Shown: positions 35,119 to 44,606, counted from the stretch's first letter. The stretch: 64,000 bases of DNA from Paenibacillus piscarius (GCF_022234545.1 NZ_JAIEUI010000025.1:23506-87505), one strand, 5' to 3'. Numbers and translations: made by a program. The notes: generated from the letters alone by a model not told the origin.

Positions 35119-36263
35119 TGAAGGCGGTCCATTTCGGCGCGGGGAATATCGGCAGGGGCTTCATCGGGCTGCTGCTGTCGCAGGCAGGATATAAGGTGAC
35201 CTTCGTCGATGTCAATGAGGCGTTCGTCGCCCAGCTTCAGGAGCGCGGCGAGTATCCGGTCACCCTGGCGAGTGAAGGCCGGGAGACAGTAATCGTGAAG
35301 AACGTAACCGCCCTTAGCAGCGTAACTCATGCTGAAGAGGTGGCGGCAGCGATTGCGGAAGCGGATCTGGTGACTACAGCGGTCGGGGTATCGATTCTGA
35401 AGCACATTGCGGGAACGGTAGCAGATGGCATCCGACGGAGAGTGGCATTCTCCTCCGCGCCGCTGCATGTCATCGCCTGTGAGAATGCCATCGGTGGCAG
35501 CGCGCAGCTCAAGGAGCTGGTCTATGCGAAGCTGGATGAAGCGGACCGGGCGAAGGCAGAGGCTTCAGTCGCTTTTCCGAATGCGGCGGTGGACCGGATC
35601 GTTCCGCTCCAGCAGCATGAGGATATCCTTAAGGTAGTCGTGGAGCCGTTCTATGAATGGGTAGTGGACGCTTCGCAGATGCTTCCCGGCTATACGCCGG
35701 TTGAGGGCGTGCATTACGTTGATAATCTGGAGCCGTACATTGAGCGCAAGCTGTTCACAGTGAACACCGGCCATTGTTCGGCGGCATATCTGGGCTTCCT
35801 GCAGGGCTATGAGACGATTCAGCAGGCGATGGCCGATGAAGCTCTGACCGCCAAGGTCCGTGAGGTGCTGGAGGAGACCGGCGCGGTGCTGATCCAGAAG
35901 CATGGCTTCGATGCAGGAGAGCACAGCAAGTATATCGATAAAATCCTGGAGCGCTTCCGCAACCCGGCGCTGACCGATGAGGTGTCCCGTGTCGGCCGTT
36001 CGCCGCTGCGCAAGCTGTCGCCAAGTGACCGTCTGGTATCGCCTGCCACCCAAGCCTATGAGCGGGAGCTCAGCTATACAGCCCTGGCCCGTTCCATGGC
36101 CGGCGCACTGCTGTTCAAGGCAAGCGATGACCCGGAAGCAGTCGAGCTTCAGGCAGCCATTGCTGCAGAGGGTGCAGAGGCTGCGCTTGCGAAGGCTACC
36201 GGCCTGGCTGCAGATCATCCGATTCACCAGGCCGCCATGGAGCATTACGCCAAGCTGAAATAG
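35115..36263 (+). CDS. mtlD: Mannitol-1-phosphate 5-dehydrogenase (MtlD)
   Basis: 382 residues, NAD-dependent, oxidises mannitol-1-phosphate to fructose-6-phosphate. N-terminal Rossmann motif HFGAGNIGRGFIGLLL; family motifs FPNAAVDRIVP and KLFTVNTGHCSAAYLG. The start is ATG 35115 or 35118 (tandem ATGs) in an ATGA overlap with mtlF, so translation is coupled. Last gene of the mtl operon. Confidence 0.95.
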   Translation: MMKAVHFGAGNIGRGFIGLLLSQAGYKVTFVDVNEAFVAQLQERGEYPVTLASEGRETVIVKNVTALSSVTHAEEVAAAIAEADLVTTAVGVSILKHIAGTVADGIRRRVAFSSAPLHVIACENAIGGSAQLKELVYAKLDEADRAKAEASVAFPNAAVDRIVPLQQHEDILKVVVEPFYEWVVDASQMLPGYTPVEGVHYVDNLEPYIERKLFTVNTGHCSAAYLGFLQGYETIQQAMADEALTAKVREVLEETGAVLIQKHGFDAGEHSKYIDKILERFRNPALTDEVSRVGRSPLRKLSPSDRLVSPATQAYERELSYTALARSMAGALLFKASDDPEAVELQAAIAAEGAEAALAKATGLAADHPIHQAAMEHYAKLK

Positions 36264-36269
36264 AATAAT

Positions 36270-36327
36270 AGACAAACAGCCGCAGGGGAAGCCTATTAGC
36301 TATCCCTGCGGCTGTTTGTGTTGTCTG
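36270..36327. terminator. Terminator between convergent mtlD and M42 peptidase genes
   Basis: AAACAGCCGCAGGG and CCCTGCGGCTGTTT form a perfect 14 bp stem. It lies between convergent genes and probably serves both strands. Confidence 0.88.
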
Positions 36328-36350
36328 TAATTTTTTTGTGGGGAGATGGA

Positions 36351-37430
36351 TTAACTATTCTCCAGAATGGTCTGCAGCGTTGTGCGGTCCAGTCCTTCTA
36401 CGAGCTTGATCAGCAGCTCTTTGGCCGCTGCGTAATCATCGCTGTGAATGATGGAGCTGGCCGTGTGAATGTAGCGCGAGCAGATACCGATTACAGCGGA
36501 CGGAATGCCGATTCCGCTGACATGGACCTGACCGGCATCCGTCCCGCCCTGGGAGACGAAATACTGGTATTTGATCCTGTGGGTATCCGCCGTATCCTGA
36601 ACATACTCGATCAGCCCGCGGTGGGTGATCATCGTCGGGTCGAAGATACGCAGCAGGGCGCCCTGGCCGAGCTGGCCAAAGGCCTGGCGGTCGCCGGTCA
36701 TATCAGCGGCAGCGCTGGCATCCAGGCCGAAGAAAATATCGGGTGCCAGCAGATTCGCAGATGTCCGTGCGCCGCGCAGCCCGACCTCCTCCTGCACCGT
36801 GGCACCGGCGTAAACGGTGTTCGGCAGCGTCTTACCGTGAAGCTCCTTCATCAGTTCAATCGCGAGGCCGACGCCATAGCGGTTATCCCAGGCCTTGGCC
36901 ATAATCTTCTTCGGATTGGCGAGCGGGGTGAACGGGCAGACCGGCACGATCTGCTGGCCTGGTGCTACGCCGAAGCTCTGCGCTTCCTCGCGGCTGTCCG
37001 CGCCGATGTCGAGAACCATCTTGCTGATCTCGCCGCCTTTGCTCCGTTCCTCGGCGCTAAGCAAGTGGATGGGCGTGCTTCCGACTACGCCGTCCAGTGT
37101 CCCCTTCGGCGTGATAATCTGCAGCCGCTGCGAGGCAACGGCTGAGGCGAGCCACCCGCCCAGCGGTGTGAAGCGGATCATGCCGTTATCGGTAATGCCG
37201 GTAACCATGAAGCCCACCTCATCGAAATGGCCGGCGACCATAATCTTCGGACCGTTCGCTTCCCCGCGCAGAACGCCGAACAGGCTGCCCAGGCGGTCCT
37301 GAACGAATTCATCCGTATAAGGGGTCATGGCTTCCTTAACATAGGCGCGGAGTTCGCGCTCGAAGCCCGGGGCTGAAGGAAATTCCGTTAAGGTTCTGAA
37401 TAACTCAAGTGTTTCTGGATTCATATACAT
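36351..37430 (-). CDS. M42-family aminopeptidase
   Basis: 359-residue dinuclear metallo-aminopeptidase/endoglucanase M homologue. Metal and catalytic motifs in order: AGHFDEVGFMV (His, Asp), KAWDNRYGVGLAIEL (bridging Asp), TVQEEVGLRGAR (catalytic Glu and ligand Glu), FFGLDASAAADM (Asp) and a late His near SGIGIPSAVIG. Cytosolic peptide trimming; M42 proteins form large tetrahedral oligomers. ATG 37430 or 37424 may be the start; both are near AAAGGAG. Monocistronic. Confidence 0.9.
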   Translation of the reverse strand: MYMNPETLELFRTLTEFPSAPGFERELRAYVKEAMTPYTDEFVQDRLGSLFGVLRGEANGPKIMVAGHFDEVGFMVTGITDNGMIRFTPLGGWLASAVASQRLQIITPKGTLDGVVGSTPIHLLSAEERSKGGEISKMVLDIGADSREEAQSFGVAPGQQIVPVCPFTPLANPKKIMAKAWDNRYGVGLAIELMKELHGKTLPNTVYAGATVQEEVGLRGARTSANLLAPDIFFGLDASAAADMTGDRQAFGQLGQGALLRIFDPTMITHRGLIEYVQDTADTHRIKYQYFVSQGGTDAGQVHVSGIGIPSAVIGICSRYIHTASSIIHSDDYAAAKELLIKLVEGLDRTTLQTILENS

Positions 37431-37572
37431 ATCGCTCCTTTATAGCTTCTAGTATGAACATTGTTGCCGTGCTTGTCCACGCTGTTATAGGCGAACGGAC
37501 ACCGTAGCCCGCAGTACGAATACTATACAGTAAGAGCCCTGCACGCAGGGGCCGGGAAAGGAAGCGAGGAGC

Positions 37573-37743
37573 ATGTGGCTCTCAGGGAGCGTAGTAAGGC
37601 CGGGCAGCCAGGCAAGGTTCAGCAAGATGCCGCCCCGCAGGGTGGCCGCGCCGGGGCGGTACCGCCGCCGGCAGCCGAATGAGGCAGTACTGATTCTGGT
37701 GCTGTTTCTCCTGTTGATTCTGGTGCTGTTTTATTTTTCCTGA
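37573..37743 (+). CDS. Putative 56-residue single-pass membrane protein
   Basis: ORF too short for usual gene calls: ATG 37573 to TGA 37743. The first ~36 residues are Arg/Pro-rich (about ten Arg). The last ~20 (AVLILVLFLLLILVLFYFS) form one hydrophobic helix ending at the C-terminus, a tail-anchor pattern. AAGGAAGCGAGGAG lies just before the ATG. The hydrophobic part is encoded by a near-perfect tandem DNA duplication of about 24 bases (TGATTCTGGTGCTGTTT twice). It sits before the spoVA genes, where small sporulation membrane proteins occur, but I cannot assign a function and it may be fortuitous. Confidence 0.42.
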   Translation: MWLSGSVVRPGSQARFSKMPPRRVAAPGRYRRRQPNEAVLILVLFLLLILVLFYFS

Positions 37744-37877
37744 ACAGGAGGGACATAACGGAGCCTCCTGATGTGAACAATAAGGAAAACTTCAATGAAG
37801 CACATCACGATAGGGACGGGATATCCGTCACCCGGCGGCCCGCTCCCTTTCGTATCTAGGTCCAGGAGGTGTCTCTT

Positions 37878-38375
37878 TTGCCGGCAAAAACCAAAAAATC
37901 AGGCGTCAAGCTGAATCTCGACGGCCTTACTCCGAAGTCTTATCAGGAACTGGCCAAGCCATATGTGCCATCCCGTCCGGTCTTTAAGAATTGTATCCGT
38001 GCCTTCCTGTCTGGAGGATTGATCTGCGTGCTTGGACAAGGCATTCAGGAGGCATTCATGGCGGTCTTCGATATGACCTCCAGAGAGGCGGCAAGCCCGA
38101 CCGTAGCTATTCTCATTCTTCTCTCGGTCATGCTGACCAGCTTCGGTGTATATGACAAGCTGGCCCAGTGGTGCGGGGCGGGCACTGCGGTGCCTGTCAC
38201 CGGATTCGCCAACAGCATGTGCTCCGCCGCGCTGGAGCACCGGGCCGAAGGGCTGGTGCTCGGTGTGGGCGGGAATATGTTCAAGCTGGCCGGGTCGGTT
38301 ATTGTGTTTGGGGTGGTTGCCGCTTTCGTAGTCGGGGTCGTGTATGCCGTGATGGGCTGGGGAGGTGCACATTAA
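37878..38375 (+). CDS. spoVAC: Stage V sporulation protein AC
   Basis: 165-residue integral membrane protein of the SpoVA complex, which moves Ca-dipicolinate into the forespore and out at germination. SpoVAC forms the likely channel. It has about four hydrophobic helices and the conserved FKNCIRAFLSGGLICVLGQG. TTG 37878 is seven bases after AGGAGGT; the in-frame GTG at 37869 overlaps that site. First of the three adjacent spoVA genes. Confidence 0.93.
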   Translation: MPAKTKKSGVKLNLDGLTPKSYQELAKPYVPSRPVFKNCIRAFLSGGLICVLGQGIQEAFMAVFDMTSREAASPTVAILILLSVMLTSFGVYDKLAQWCGAGTAVPVTGFANSMCSAALEHRAEGLVLGVGGNMFKLAGSVIVFGVVAAFVVGVVYAVMGWGGAH

Positions 38376-38378
38376 ACG

Positions 38379-39413
38379 ATGAAGCAGCTCGGTAGTCAGA
38401 CCTGGGAATTTACAAGCCGTCCTGTCATCCTTGGAAGCTCCGCCGTCGTGGGTCCGGAGGAAGGGGAAGGGCCGCTCGCGTCCAGCTTCGACTTCATCTA
38501 CGATACGCTGGAGATGGGCGAGAAGACATGGGAGAAGGCAGAGCGGGCCTTATTCGAGAAGGCCGCCAAGCTGGCTCTGATGAATGCGAATCTGGATCAG
38601 GACAAGCTGGAATTCTTCATCGGCGGCGACCTGATGAACCAGATAATCAGCAGCTCCTTCGCCGCACGCAAGCTCGGCGTACCCTACCTGGGCGTCTTCG
38701 GTGCCTGCTCCACCTCGATGGAGAGTCTGGCCATCGCCGCTATGATCGTCGATTCCGGCGGCGGGAAGGTGGCGCTCGCCGGAACCTCCAGCCATAACTG
38801 CACTGTGGAGAAGCAGTTCCGCTTCCCGACCGAATATGGCTCGCAGAAGCCTCCAACCGCCCAGTATACGGTTACCGGTTCAGGCTGTGCCGTCGTTGGA
38901 GTCAATGATGGAACCGTGAAGGGACCGTATGTGGTACATGCCACCCTTGGCCGGATCATGGACCTGGGTCTGAAGGACCCGTTCAATATGGGGACTGCCA
39001 TGGCCCCGGCTGCGGCGGACACGATTACGGCGCACTTCCGGGATACGGGGTTGTCTCCAGGCCATTATGACCTCATTGTCACGGGGGATTTGGCGTCTAT
39101 CGGCTTGCCGATTGCCAAGGATCTGCTGGCCAAGGAGGGCATCCCGATGGAGGAGACGGTCTTCAATGACTGCGGCCTCATGATGTATGATCTGGACAAG
39201 CAGAAGTACGTTATTGCCGGGGGAAGCGGTGCAGGCTGCTCAGCCACCGTTACCTTCGGGCATATTATGAAACGCATGAAGAAGGGCGAACTGAAGCGTG
39301 TACTAATAGTGGCAACCGGAGCGCTGCTCTCGCCGCTGTCTTATCAGCAAGGTGAGAGCATTCCGTGCGTAGCCCATGCGGTGGCTCTGGAGAGCGGAGG
39401 TGAAGAGGCATGA
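38379..39413 (+). CDS. spoVAD: Stage V sporulation protein AD
   Basis: 344-residue soluble SpoVA component with a thiolase/KAS-like fold that binds dipicolinic acid. Motifs: VILGSSAVVGPEEGEGPL, GGDLMNQIISSSFAARKLGVPYLGVFGACSTSMESL and the His-containing SSHNCTVEKQFRFPTEYG. It starts three bases after spoVAC and overlaps spoVAEB by four bases. Confidence 0.95.
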   Translation: MKQLGSQTWEFTSRPVILGSSAVVGPEEGEGPLASSFDFIYDTLEMGEKTWEKAERALFEKAAKLALMNANLDQDKLEFFIGGDLMNQIISSSFAARKLGVPYLGVFGACSTSMESLAIAAMIVDSGGGKVALAGTSSHNCTVEKQFRFPTEYGSQKPPTAQYTVTGSGCAVVGVNDGTVKGPYVVHATLGRIMDLGLKDPFNMGTAMAPAAADTITAHFRDTGLSPGHYDLIVTGDLASIGLPIAKDLLAKEGIPMEETVFNDCGLMMYDLDKQKYVIAGGSGAGCSATVTFGHIMKRMKKGELKRVLIVATGALLSPLSYQQGESIPCVAHAVALESGGEEA

Positions 39414-39760
39414 TTTATTTATGGGCGTTTCTGGTGGGCGGGGCCATCTGTGTGATCGGCCAGCTGATGTTCGATGTGCTGAAGCTGACGCCGGCCCATA
39501 CGATGAGTACGCTGGTCGTCCTTGGAGCGGCTGCTGACGCCTTCGGCATCTATGATCCGCTGGTGAAATTCGCCGGGGCCGGAGCCAGCGTCCCGATTAC
39601 CAGCTTCGGGAACTCGCTGGTCCACGGAGCACTGACCGAGCTTGAGCGCGACGGCTGGGTCGGGGTCGTTACCGGGATCTTCGATGTGACCAGCGCGGGG
39701 ATATCTGCAGCAATTGTCTTCTCCTTCCTGGCGGCATTAGTAGTGCGACCGAAGGGGTAA
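39410..39760 (+). CDS. spoVAEB: Stage V sporulation protein AE (AEB type)
   Basis: 116-residue membrane protein with about four helices, related to SpoVAC in its IYDPLVKFAGAGASVPITSFGNSLVHGA segment (compare VYDKLAQWCGAGTAVPVTGFANSM in SpoVAC). ATGA overlap with spoVAD. No spoVAA, AB, AEA or AF follows, so this is the minimal C-D-E set. Confidence 0.94.
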   Translation: MIYLWAFLVGGAICVIGQLMFDVLKLTPAHTMSTLVVLGAAADAFGIYDPLVKFAGAGASVPITSFGNSLVHGALTELERDGWVGVVTGIFDVTSAGISAAIVFSFLAALVVRPKG

Positions 39761-39780
39761 GCCTCCCCTTTAACTTATGC

Positions 39781-39805
39781 GGACCGCTTCTGGCGGTCTT
39801 TTTTT
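39781..39805 (+). terminator. Terminator after spoVA operon
   Basis: GGACCGC-TTCTG-GCGGTC followed by seven T. Confidence 0.92.
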
Positions 39806-39827
39806 GCATGAAAATTAGTGGTGCAGC

Positions 39828-39940
39828 GGAGGTGCACGGGTCGAATATATGCGAAAACCGAGCACAATGTGCTGGGGGAGGCGCGAACATCCAATGTATG
39901 CAGAAAACCTAATACATTTGCTGCAACGCAGAGGGGGTTG
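39828..39940. repeat. Two units of the ~50 bp intergenic repeat family
   Basis: GAAAAC cores at 39853 and 39903, 50 bases apart, each followed after a short gap by a GGGGG(A/T) block. The second has a perfect 7 bp hairpin, AATGTAT...ATACATT, around CAGAAAACCT. Same architecture as at 1-150 and 51056-51360. The remaining stretch to 40059 presumably holds the moxR promoter, which I did not identify. Confidence 0.55.
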
Positions 39941-40059
39941 TGCGGGGCCTTTTTGCAAGCGATGGGATAAATTCACTGGGCCTGACATGTACTTTGGGTA
40001 CTCCTATCATGTAAAATGTATATATTACGGCTTATTCTGAATTAGGAGGTTCACCGTAT

Positions 40060-41016
40060 ATGCCCCTACGTCAAGAATCGACGCAAATTATGAAGGCTGT
40101 CCGCACTAATCTGGAATCTTGTATTCTTGGTAAACGTTTTGAAATAGAACTGCTGCTTACCGCGCTGCTCGCAGGCGGACATGTTCTGATTGAAGATGTT
40201 CCCGGCACGGGCAAAACCCAGCTGATCCGCGCGCTCTCCCGCTCCATGTCCGGCGAGTACCGCCGGATTCAATGCAACCCGGATATTCTTCCGAGTGATA
40301 TAACCGGTGTATCGGTGTACCATCCCCGCGATGAGATGTTCCATTTCCGCCCCGGGCCGGTCATGACCAATATTCTGCTGGCGGATGAGATCAACCGCGC
40401 GACCACCAAGACCCAGTCGGCACTGCTGGAAGTGATGGAGGAACGCAATGTCACGGTGGACGGGGAGACCTATCCGCTTCCTCATCCGTTCATGCTCTGC
40501 GCCACCCAGAACCCGATTGATTTCGAGGGAACCTATACGCTTCCCGAGGCCCAGCTGGACCGCTTCATGCTGCGGATCAGCCTGGGTTATCCCGATGCGG
40601 ATACGGAGAAGAATCTGCTGCTGACCCATCAGGAGGGCCAGCCGGTAGACCGGCTGACTCCGGTCACCGACATGAATACAATCGCAGCCATCCAGGAGGA
40701 GATCCGCGATATCTATATCAGCGACCCGGTGCTGAACTATCTGCTGGACGTAGTGCGTCATACCCGGGTGCACCCGCAGGTGCTGCTGGGCGCAAGCCCC
40801 CGGGCTTCGCTCTCTTTCATGATGGCCTGCAAGGCGTACGCTTTCATTCAGGAACGCGACTATGTGCTGCCTGATGATGTAAAGACCCTCACCCCATATG
40901 TCTTGGGACACCGCATCCTGCTGCGGCCGGAATCCCGCCTGGACAATATCAGTATGGATTCACTGCTGAACAAGCTCCTGCAGGGCATTCAGGTGCCTGT
41001 CACCATGAGGCAATAA
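40060..41016 (+). CDS. MoxR-family AAA ATPase
   Basis: 318 residues. Walker A in EDVPGTGKTQLIRAL, Walker B in NILLADEINRATTKTQSALLEVMEER, sensor CATQNPIDFEGTYTLPEAQLDRFML. MoxR ATPases act as chaperones with partner von Willebrand-type or DUF58 proteins. ATG follows TTAGGAGGTTCACCGTAT. It is one base before the DUF58 gene; the three-gene set MoxR-DUF58-transglutaminase is a widespread conserved unit of uncertain function. Confidence 0.93.
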   Translation: MPLRQESTQIMKAVRTNLESCILGKRFEIELLLTALLAGGHVLIEDVPGTGKTQLIRALSRSMSGEYRRIQCNPDILPSDITGVSVYHPRDEMFHFRPGPVMTNILLADEINRATTKTQSALLEVMEERNVTVDGETYPLPHPFMLCATQNPIDFEGTYTLPEAQLDRFMLRISLGYPDADTEKNLLLTHQEGQPVDRLTPVTDMNTIAAIQEEIRDIYISDPVLNYLLDVVRHTRVHPQVLLGASPRASLSFMMACKAYAFIQERDYVLPDDVKTLTPYVLGHRILLRPESRLDNISMDSLLNKLLQGIQVPVTMRQ

Positions 41017-41017
41017 G

Positions 41018-42268
41018 ATGAGAGCCTTACTAGAAAGGGCGGCGGCTGCGGTCGAGCTGAGGAAGTTCATGGGCGTGCTGGCGATTTGGGTCATCACCCT
41101 GTTCTATGTGCTTTTTCAGGGCGGCAAGACGTCGTTCATGCTGTTTATTATGGTGTCGGTATTGATTCTGTATTTATTCATCGGGGGGCTTGAAGGGGTG
41201 AGGCGGGCCAAGGGTATCCGCAGCTTCTCTTCTGAGCAGGATAAGCCTGATCTGCTCCATGCCGGGGGCCATCTGCGGGTGAAGCTGGAGGTGACAGTTC
41301 CGGGCTTCCTGCCGCTGCCCTATGTCGTGGTGCGTGAGATCCTGAAGCGCCACAACGGCGAATCCTGGGTGTTCGAGGAGAGCCTGATCCCCAATATGGG
41401 CGGACGGGGAGAGCTGATGTTCCAGACGCCCGCCCTGGAGCGGGGCCGCTATGCCTTCGAGAGCACGGATATCCTCAGCGAGGACATCTTCGGCCTGATG
41501 GAGCACAAGGGATCCTTCAAGGCGGAGGGACAGTTCCGGGTGATGCCGCGGGCGGTCGTGGTGCCGCGCTGGCAGCTCTATGAGCGCAAGGCCCGCCTGT
41601 CCGGGCCGCAGGTCTCCTTGCTCCAGTCGCGGCGGGAGACCACGCAGATCAACGGTGTCCGCGATTATGTCTACGGCGACCGGCTGACGCGCATCCACTG
41701 GAACGCGACGGCGAAGACCGGCGAATGGAAGTCCAAGGAATTCGAGCATGAATCGGTTCCGCGGACAATCCTGGTGCTGGACGGCAGCTCGAGCGGCTAC
41801 TACAACGCCGCCCAGTTCGAGCTGGCGGTATCCATTACCGCCTCATTGCTGGGCTTCGGTGTCCGGGAACGGATAGGCATCGGCCTCTGCTGCCTCGATA
41901 AGCACAGTAAGGTGTTCAGTCCGGCTGAAGGCAATGCCGAGCGTCAGAAGATGATCCAGTATTTAATTGATATCAATGCAGAAGGCCGGGGTTCGTTGAT
42001 TACCAGGCTGGAGAAGGTGGAGCGGATGCTCCCCAAAGGCGCGTACTTCGTTCTGATCAGCCCGCAGAGCGGCCGCGAGGTGCTGGATACTCTGCGCTGG
42101 GCAGACAGCCGGGGCATGACGCCGTCCCATGTTCATGTCCTTCATTCCTCCGGGAAATACCGGGCCGCGGAATGGCACAGCATTCTTCATTCCCATGGCG
42201 TGACCGGCTACAGCATCAGTGCGCTCCAGGAGCTGCCTGCTGCACTTGGAGGTGATTCTGCCCGATGA
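41018..42268 (+). CDS. DUF58-domain membrane protein
   Basis: 416 residues. Two transmembrane helices near the N-terminus (about 18-55), a beta-rich region, then the DUF58 signature VRDYVYGDRLTRIHWNATAKTGEWKSKEFE (about 210-240) and a vWA-like C-terminal fold (ILVLDGSSSGYYN). Likely partner of the upstream MoxR ATPase. Overlaps the next gene by four bases. Confidence 0.9.
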   Translation: MRALLERAAAAVELRKFMGVLAIWVITLFYVLFQGGKTSFMLFIMVSVLILYLFIGGLEGVRRAKGIRSFSSEQDKPDLLHAGGHLRVKLEVTVPGFLPLPYVVVREILKRHNGESWVFEESLIPNMGGRGELMFQTPALERGRYAFESTDILSEDIFGLMEHKGSFKAEGQFRVMPRAVVVPRWQLYERKARLSGPQVSLLQSRRETTQINGVRDYVYGDRLTRIHWNATAKTGEWKSKEFEHESVPRTILVLDGSSSGYYNAAQFELAVSITASLLGFGVRERIGIGLCCLDKHSKVFSPAEGNAERQKMIQYLIDINAEGRGSLITRLEKVERMLPKGAYFVLISPQSGREVLDTLRWADSRGMTPSHVHVLHSSGKYRAAEWHSILHSHGVTGYSISALQELPAALGGDSAR

Positions 42269-44508
42269 AGCGATGGGGACAAGCGATCCGATCTTCCTGG
42301 CACCACGGGCTGACCCTGCTATGGCTGCTTATCATCGCCCTGCAGTGGGTCTCGTACACTGCGCCCGTCTGGCTGCAGCAGACAAGCGTTGCCGTTGCAG
42401 TGACGCTATTCATTGTTGTTATTATCGAAATCATTCTTCCGTTCAAAAGTGTCTACCGTCTTCTGGCCGAAGGCGCAGCTATACTCTATATTGTGTACGA
42501 CATTATTCTGAAATATGAAGTCTATGTTCCCGATCCGATGCTGCCGCCGCTGCCGGAGCGGCTTGCGGGGATCGCCGCGGCGATGAATCCGTACATCTGG
42601 TTCGCCCTGGGGTCCTGGCTGCTGCTGCTGGTATGTGCCTGGTGGGTCAACAGCAAATCGCGGGTGCTGATGTTCATCGCGATGAATATTACCGCCTTCG
42701 CCGCCCTGGATTCGTTCACGACAGCCGTCCTGTGGCAGGAGGTGGCCTGGACGGTATTCGCGGGGATGGGCTGGCTGGTGACCCGGCATCTGCGGAATTT
42801 CCAGCTGCATTATCCCCGGGGCTGGACTTACATGCTGAAGTATCCGATGAAGGTTGTACTGAATATAGCGATCATCTTCTCGCTGGTGATTATTGTCGGG
42901 GTGAATATGCCGGGTGTGCGGCCGACACTGACAGATCCTTATACGGCCTGGCAGCATTGGAACGGGAAGTCCGTCTCTTTAGGAACCTCCTCCGGCGGCA
43001 GTGACAGTGCAGGCGGCGGAACGGGCAGCGGCGGAACCACCTCGGGCTACAGCCTGAATGACGATAACCTGGGCGGGGGCTTTAATTTTGACTATTCTCC
43101 GGTGATGACCGTTCAGACCGACCTGCGCACTTATATGCGCGGCGAGACCCGCAGCGTGTATTCAGGTAAAGGCTGGAGCGACGATAATACAGCAGACCGC
43201 GGTTTGCTTCGTCCCGTGCAGGTGGGAGAGCCGCTGGAACGCGCCGCTGCGCCTAAGGCCGAGACCCGTACCCTGAAGCAGATTGTCAGGATTGTAGGCG
43301 GCAACAGCTATCCGGTTCTCTTCGGCGGCTACTCCATATCGGCAGTTGACTCGATTGACGGGGAGGAACGCAGCAGCGGGTTGGCGTGGCGCAGCGAGGA
43401 CAGCGAGCTGTTATGGAATGCTGCAAGCGACACGCGTGCGTTCCCGCAGACCTATGTGGTGACTTCAGAGGTGCCGGTTATTCCGTTTCAGGAATTAGGC
43501 AAGGAGACCTATCAGTCGCTATATGGCAATAGCAACGTTGACCCGAAGTATCTCCAGCTCCCGGATAATTATCCCGAGCGGGTCAAGGCGCTGGCCCAGG
43601 AGATTACCGCCCGGGCGCAGACGCCTTACGAGAAGACGATTCTGCTGCAGCAATATCTGCAGTCGACCTTCCCGTATACGAATCAGCCGGATACCTCACG
43701 GGCCCGGAGCAAGGACATGGTCGAGAGCTTCCTGTTCGATATCCAGGAGGGCTATTGTGATTATTATTCTACAGCCCTTGTAACTATGGCACGGTCCCTG
43801 GACATCCCGGCCCGCTGGGTGAAGGGGTATGCGCCGGGAGAGCAGGCCGAGATTCCGGACAGCGTGATGCTTCAGCAGGCCGCTGCCGGTTATGTAAATA
43901 ACAACTATACCATCACGAATGCCGATGCCCATTCCTGGGCGGAGATCTATTTCGGTGATTACGGCTGGGTTCCTGTAGAGGCAACGCCCGGGTTCGATGT
44001 CCCTGTGCTGGCACAGAGCGGGGAAGAGAGTACTGACCTGCCTGACGTTCCCGAGACGGAAGAGGTTCAGCCTGAACAGTCAACGCCTGCCCGGAAGGAT
44101 AACGGGAACAGCTTCCATCCCGGATATTGGGCTGTGGCAGGAGCAGCAGTACTGCTCCTGCTCTGGAGCGGATTCCTGCTCTGGCAGCGGCGGATGAGTC
44201 TGCTGTTCCTGATCTCGCGGATGCGTGTCCGCCGCCAGCCGACCCCTGCGCACAAAGTTGTCGCAGAAACCGAGCGGTGGGTAAGGTATATGCGCAGAAA
44301 GGGAATGCTGAAGGAAGAGCATGAGACGCTGCGCGAAGCCGTGGACCGGTGGAGCCGTGAACGTCCGGCAGTGGCCGGGAATCTGTCGCTGCTCCTGGCC
44401 TTGTTCGAGCGGGCGTATTACAGCCCGGAGGTTATTGAAGACAAAGACTGGCACAGCGTGTATACTGAAGCTTTGCGGCTGCGAAATGGCATGAAGATCC
44501 GCAGGTAA
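42265..44508 (+). CDS. TgpA-like membrane transglutaminase/protease-like protein
   Basis: 747 residues. About six N-terminal membrane helices (to ~residue 220), a Gly/Ser-rich linker (~235-265), an extracytoplasmic transglutaminase-like domain with the catalytic triad in GYCDYYSTALVTMARSLDIPARWVKG (Cys) and DAHSWAEIYFGDYGWVPVEATPG (His, Asp), a C-terminal helix (~615-640) and a cytoplasmic DUF4129-like tail. Third member of the MoxR-DUF58 unit. Possible roles: cell-surface crosslinking or proteolysis. Confidence 0.92.
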   Translation: MKRWGQAIRSSWHHGLTLLWLLIIALQWVSYTAPVWLQQTSVAVAVTLFIVVIIEIILPFKSVYRLLAEGAAILYIVYDIILKYEVYVPDPMLPPLPERLAGIAAAMNPYIWFALGSWLLLLVCAWWVNSKSRVLMFIAMNITAFAALDSFTTAVLWQEVAWTVFAGMGWLVTRHLRNFQLHYPRGWTYMLKYPMKVVLNIAIIFSLVIIVGVNMPGVRPTLTDPYTAWQHWNGKSVSLGTSSGGSDSAGGGTGSGGTTSGYSLNDDNLGGGFNFDYSPVMTVQTDLRTYMRGETRSVYSGKGWSDDNTADRGLLRPVQVGEPLERAAAPKAETRTLKQIVRIVGGNSYPVLFGGYSISAVDSIDGEERSSGLAWRSEDSELLWNAASDTRAFPQTYVVTSEVPVIPFQELGKETYQSLYGNSNVDPKYLQLPDNYPERVKALAQEITARAQTPYEKTILLQQYLQSTFPYTNQPDTSRARSKDMVESFLFDIQEGYCDYYSTALVTMARSLDIPARWVKGYAPGEQAEIPDSVMLQQAAAGYVNNNYTITNADAHSWAEIYFGDYGWVPVEATPGFDVPVLAQSGEESTDLPDVPETEEVQPEQSTPARKDNGNSFHPGYWAVAGAAVLLLLWSGFLLWQRRMSLLFLISRMRVRRQPTPAHKVVAETERWVRYMRRKGMLKEEHETLREAVDRWSRERPAVAGNLSLLLALFERAYYSPEVIEDKDWHSVYTEALRLRNGMKIRR

Positions 44509-44606
44509 TGCCGGGCAGCGGCCAAGAACAGACCGGAATTTTTGCTTCTTAAACAGTCATTAGTGCCGGGCAATCAGTTTCCTGTATAAAAATGAGGTGA
44601 AAAGAA

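Noticed and set aside
36318..37145. 275-codon plus-strand frame opposite the M42 peptidase
   Set aside because: The minus-strand gene contains all M42 metal ligands; the other frame has none.
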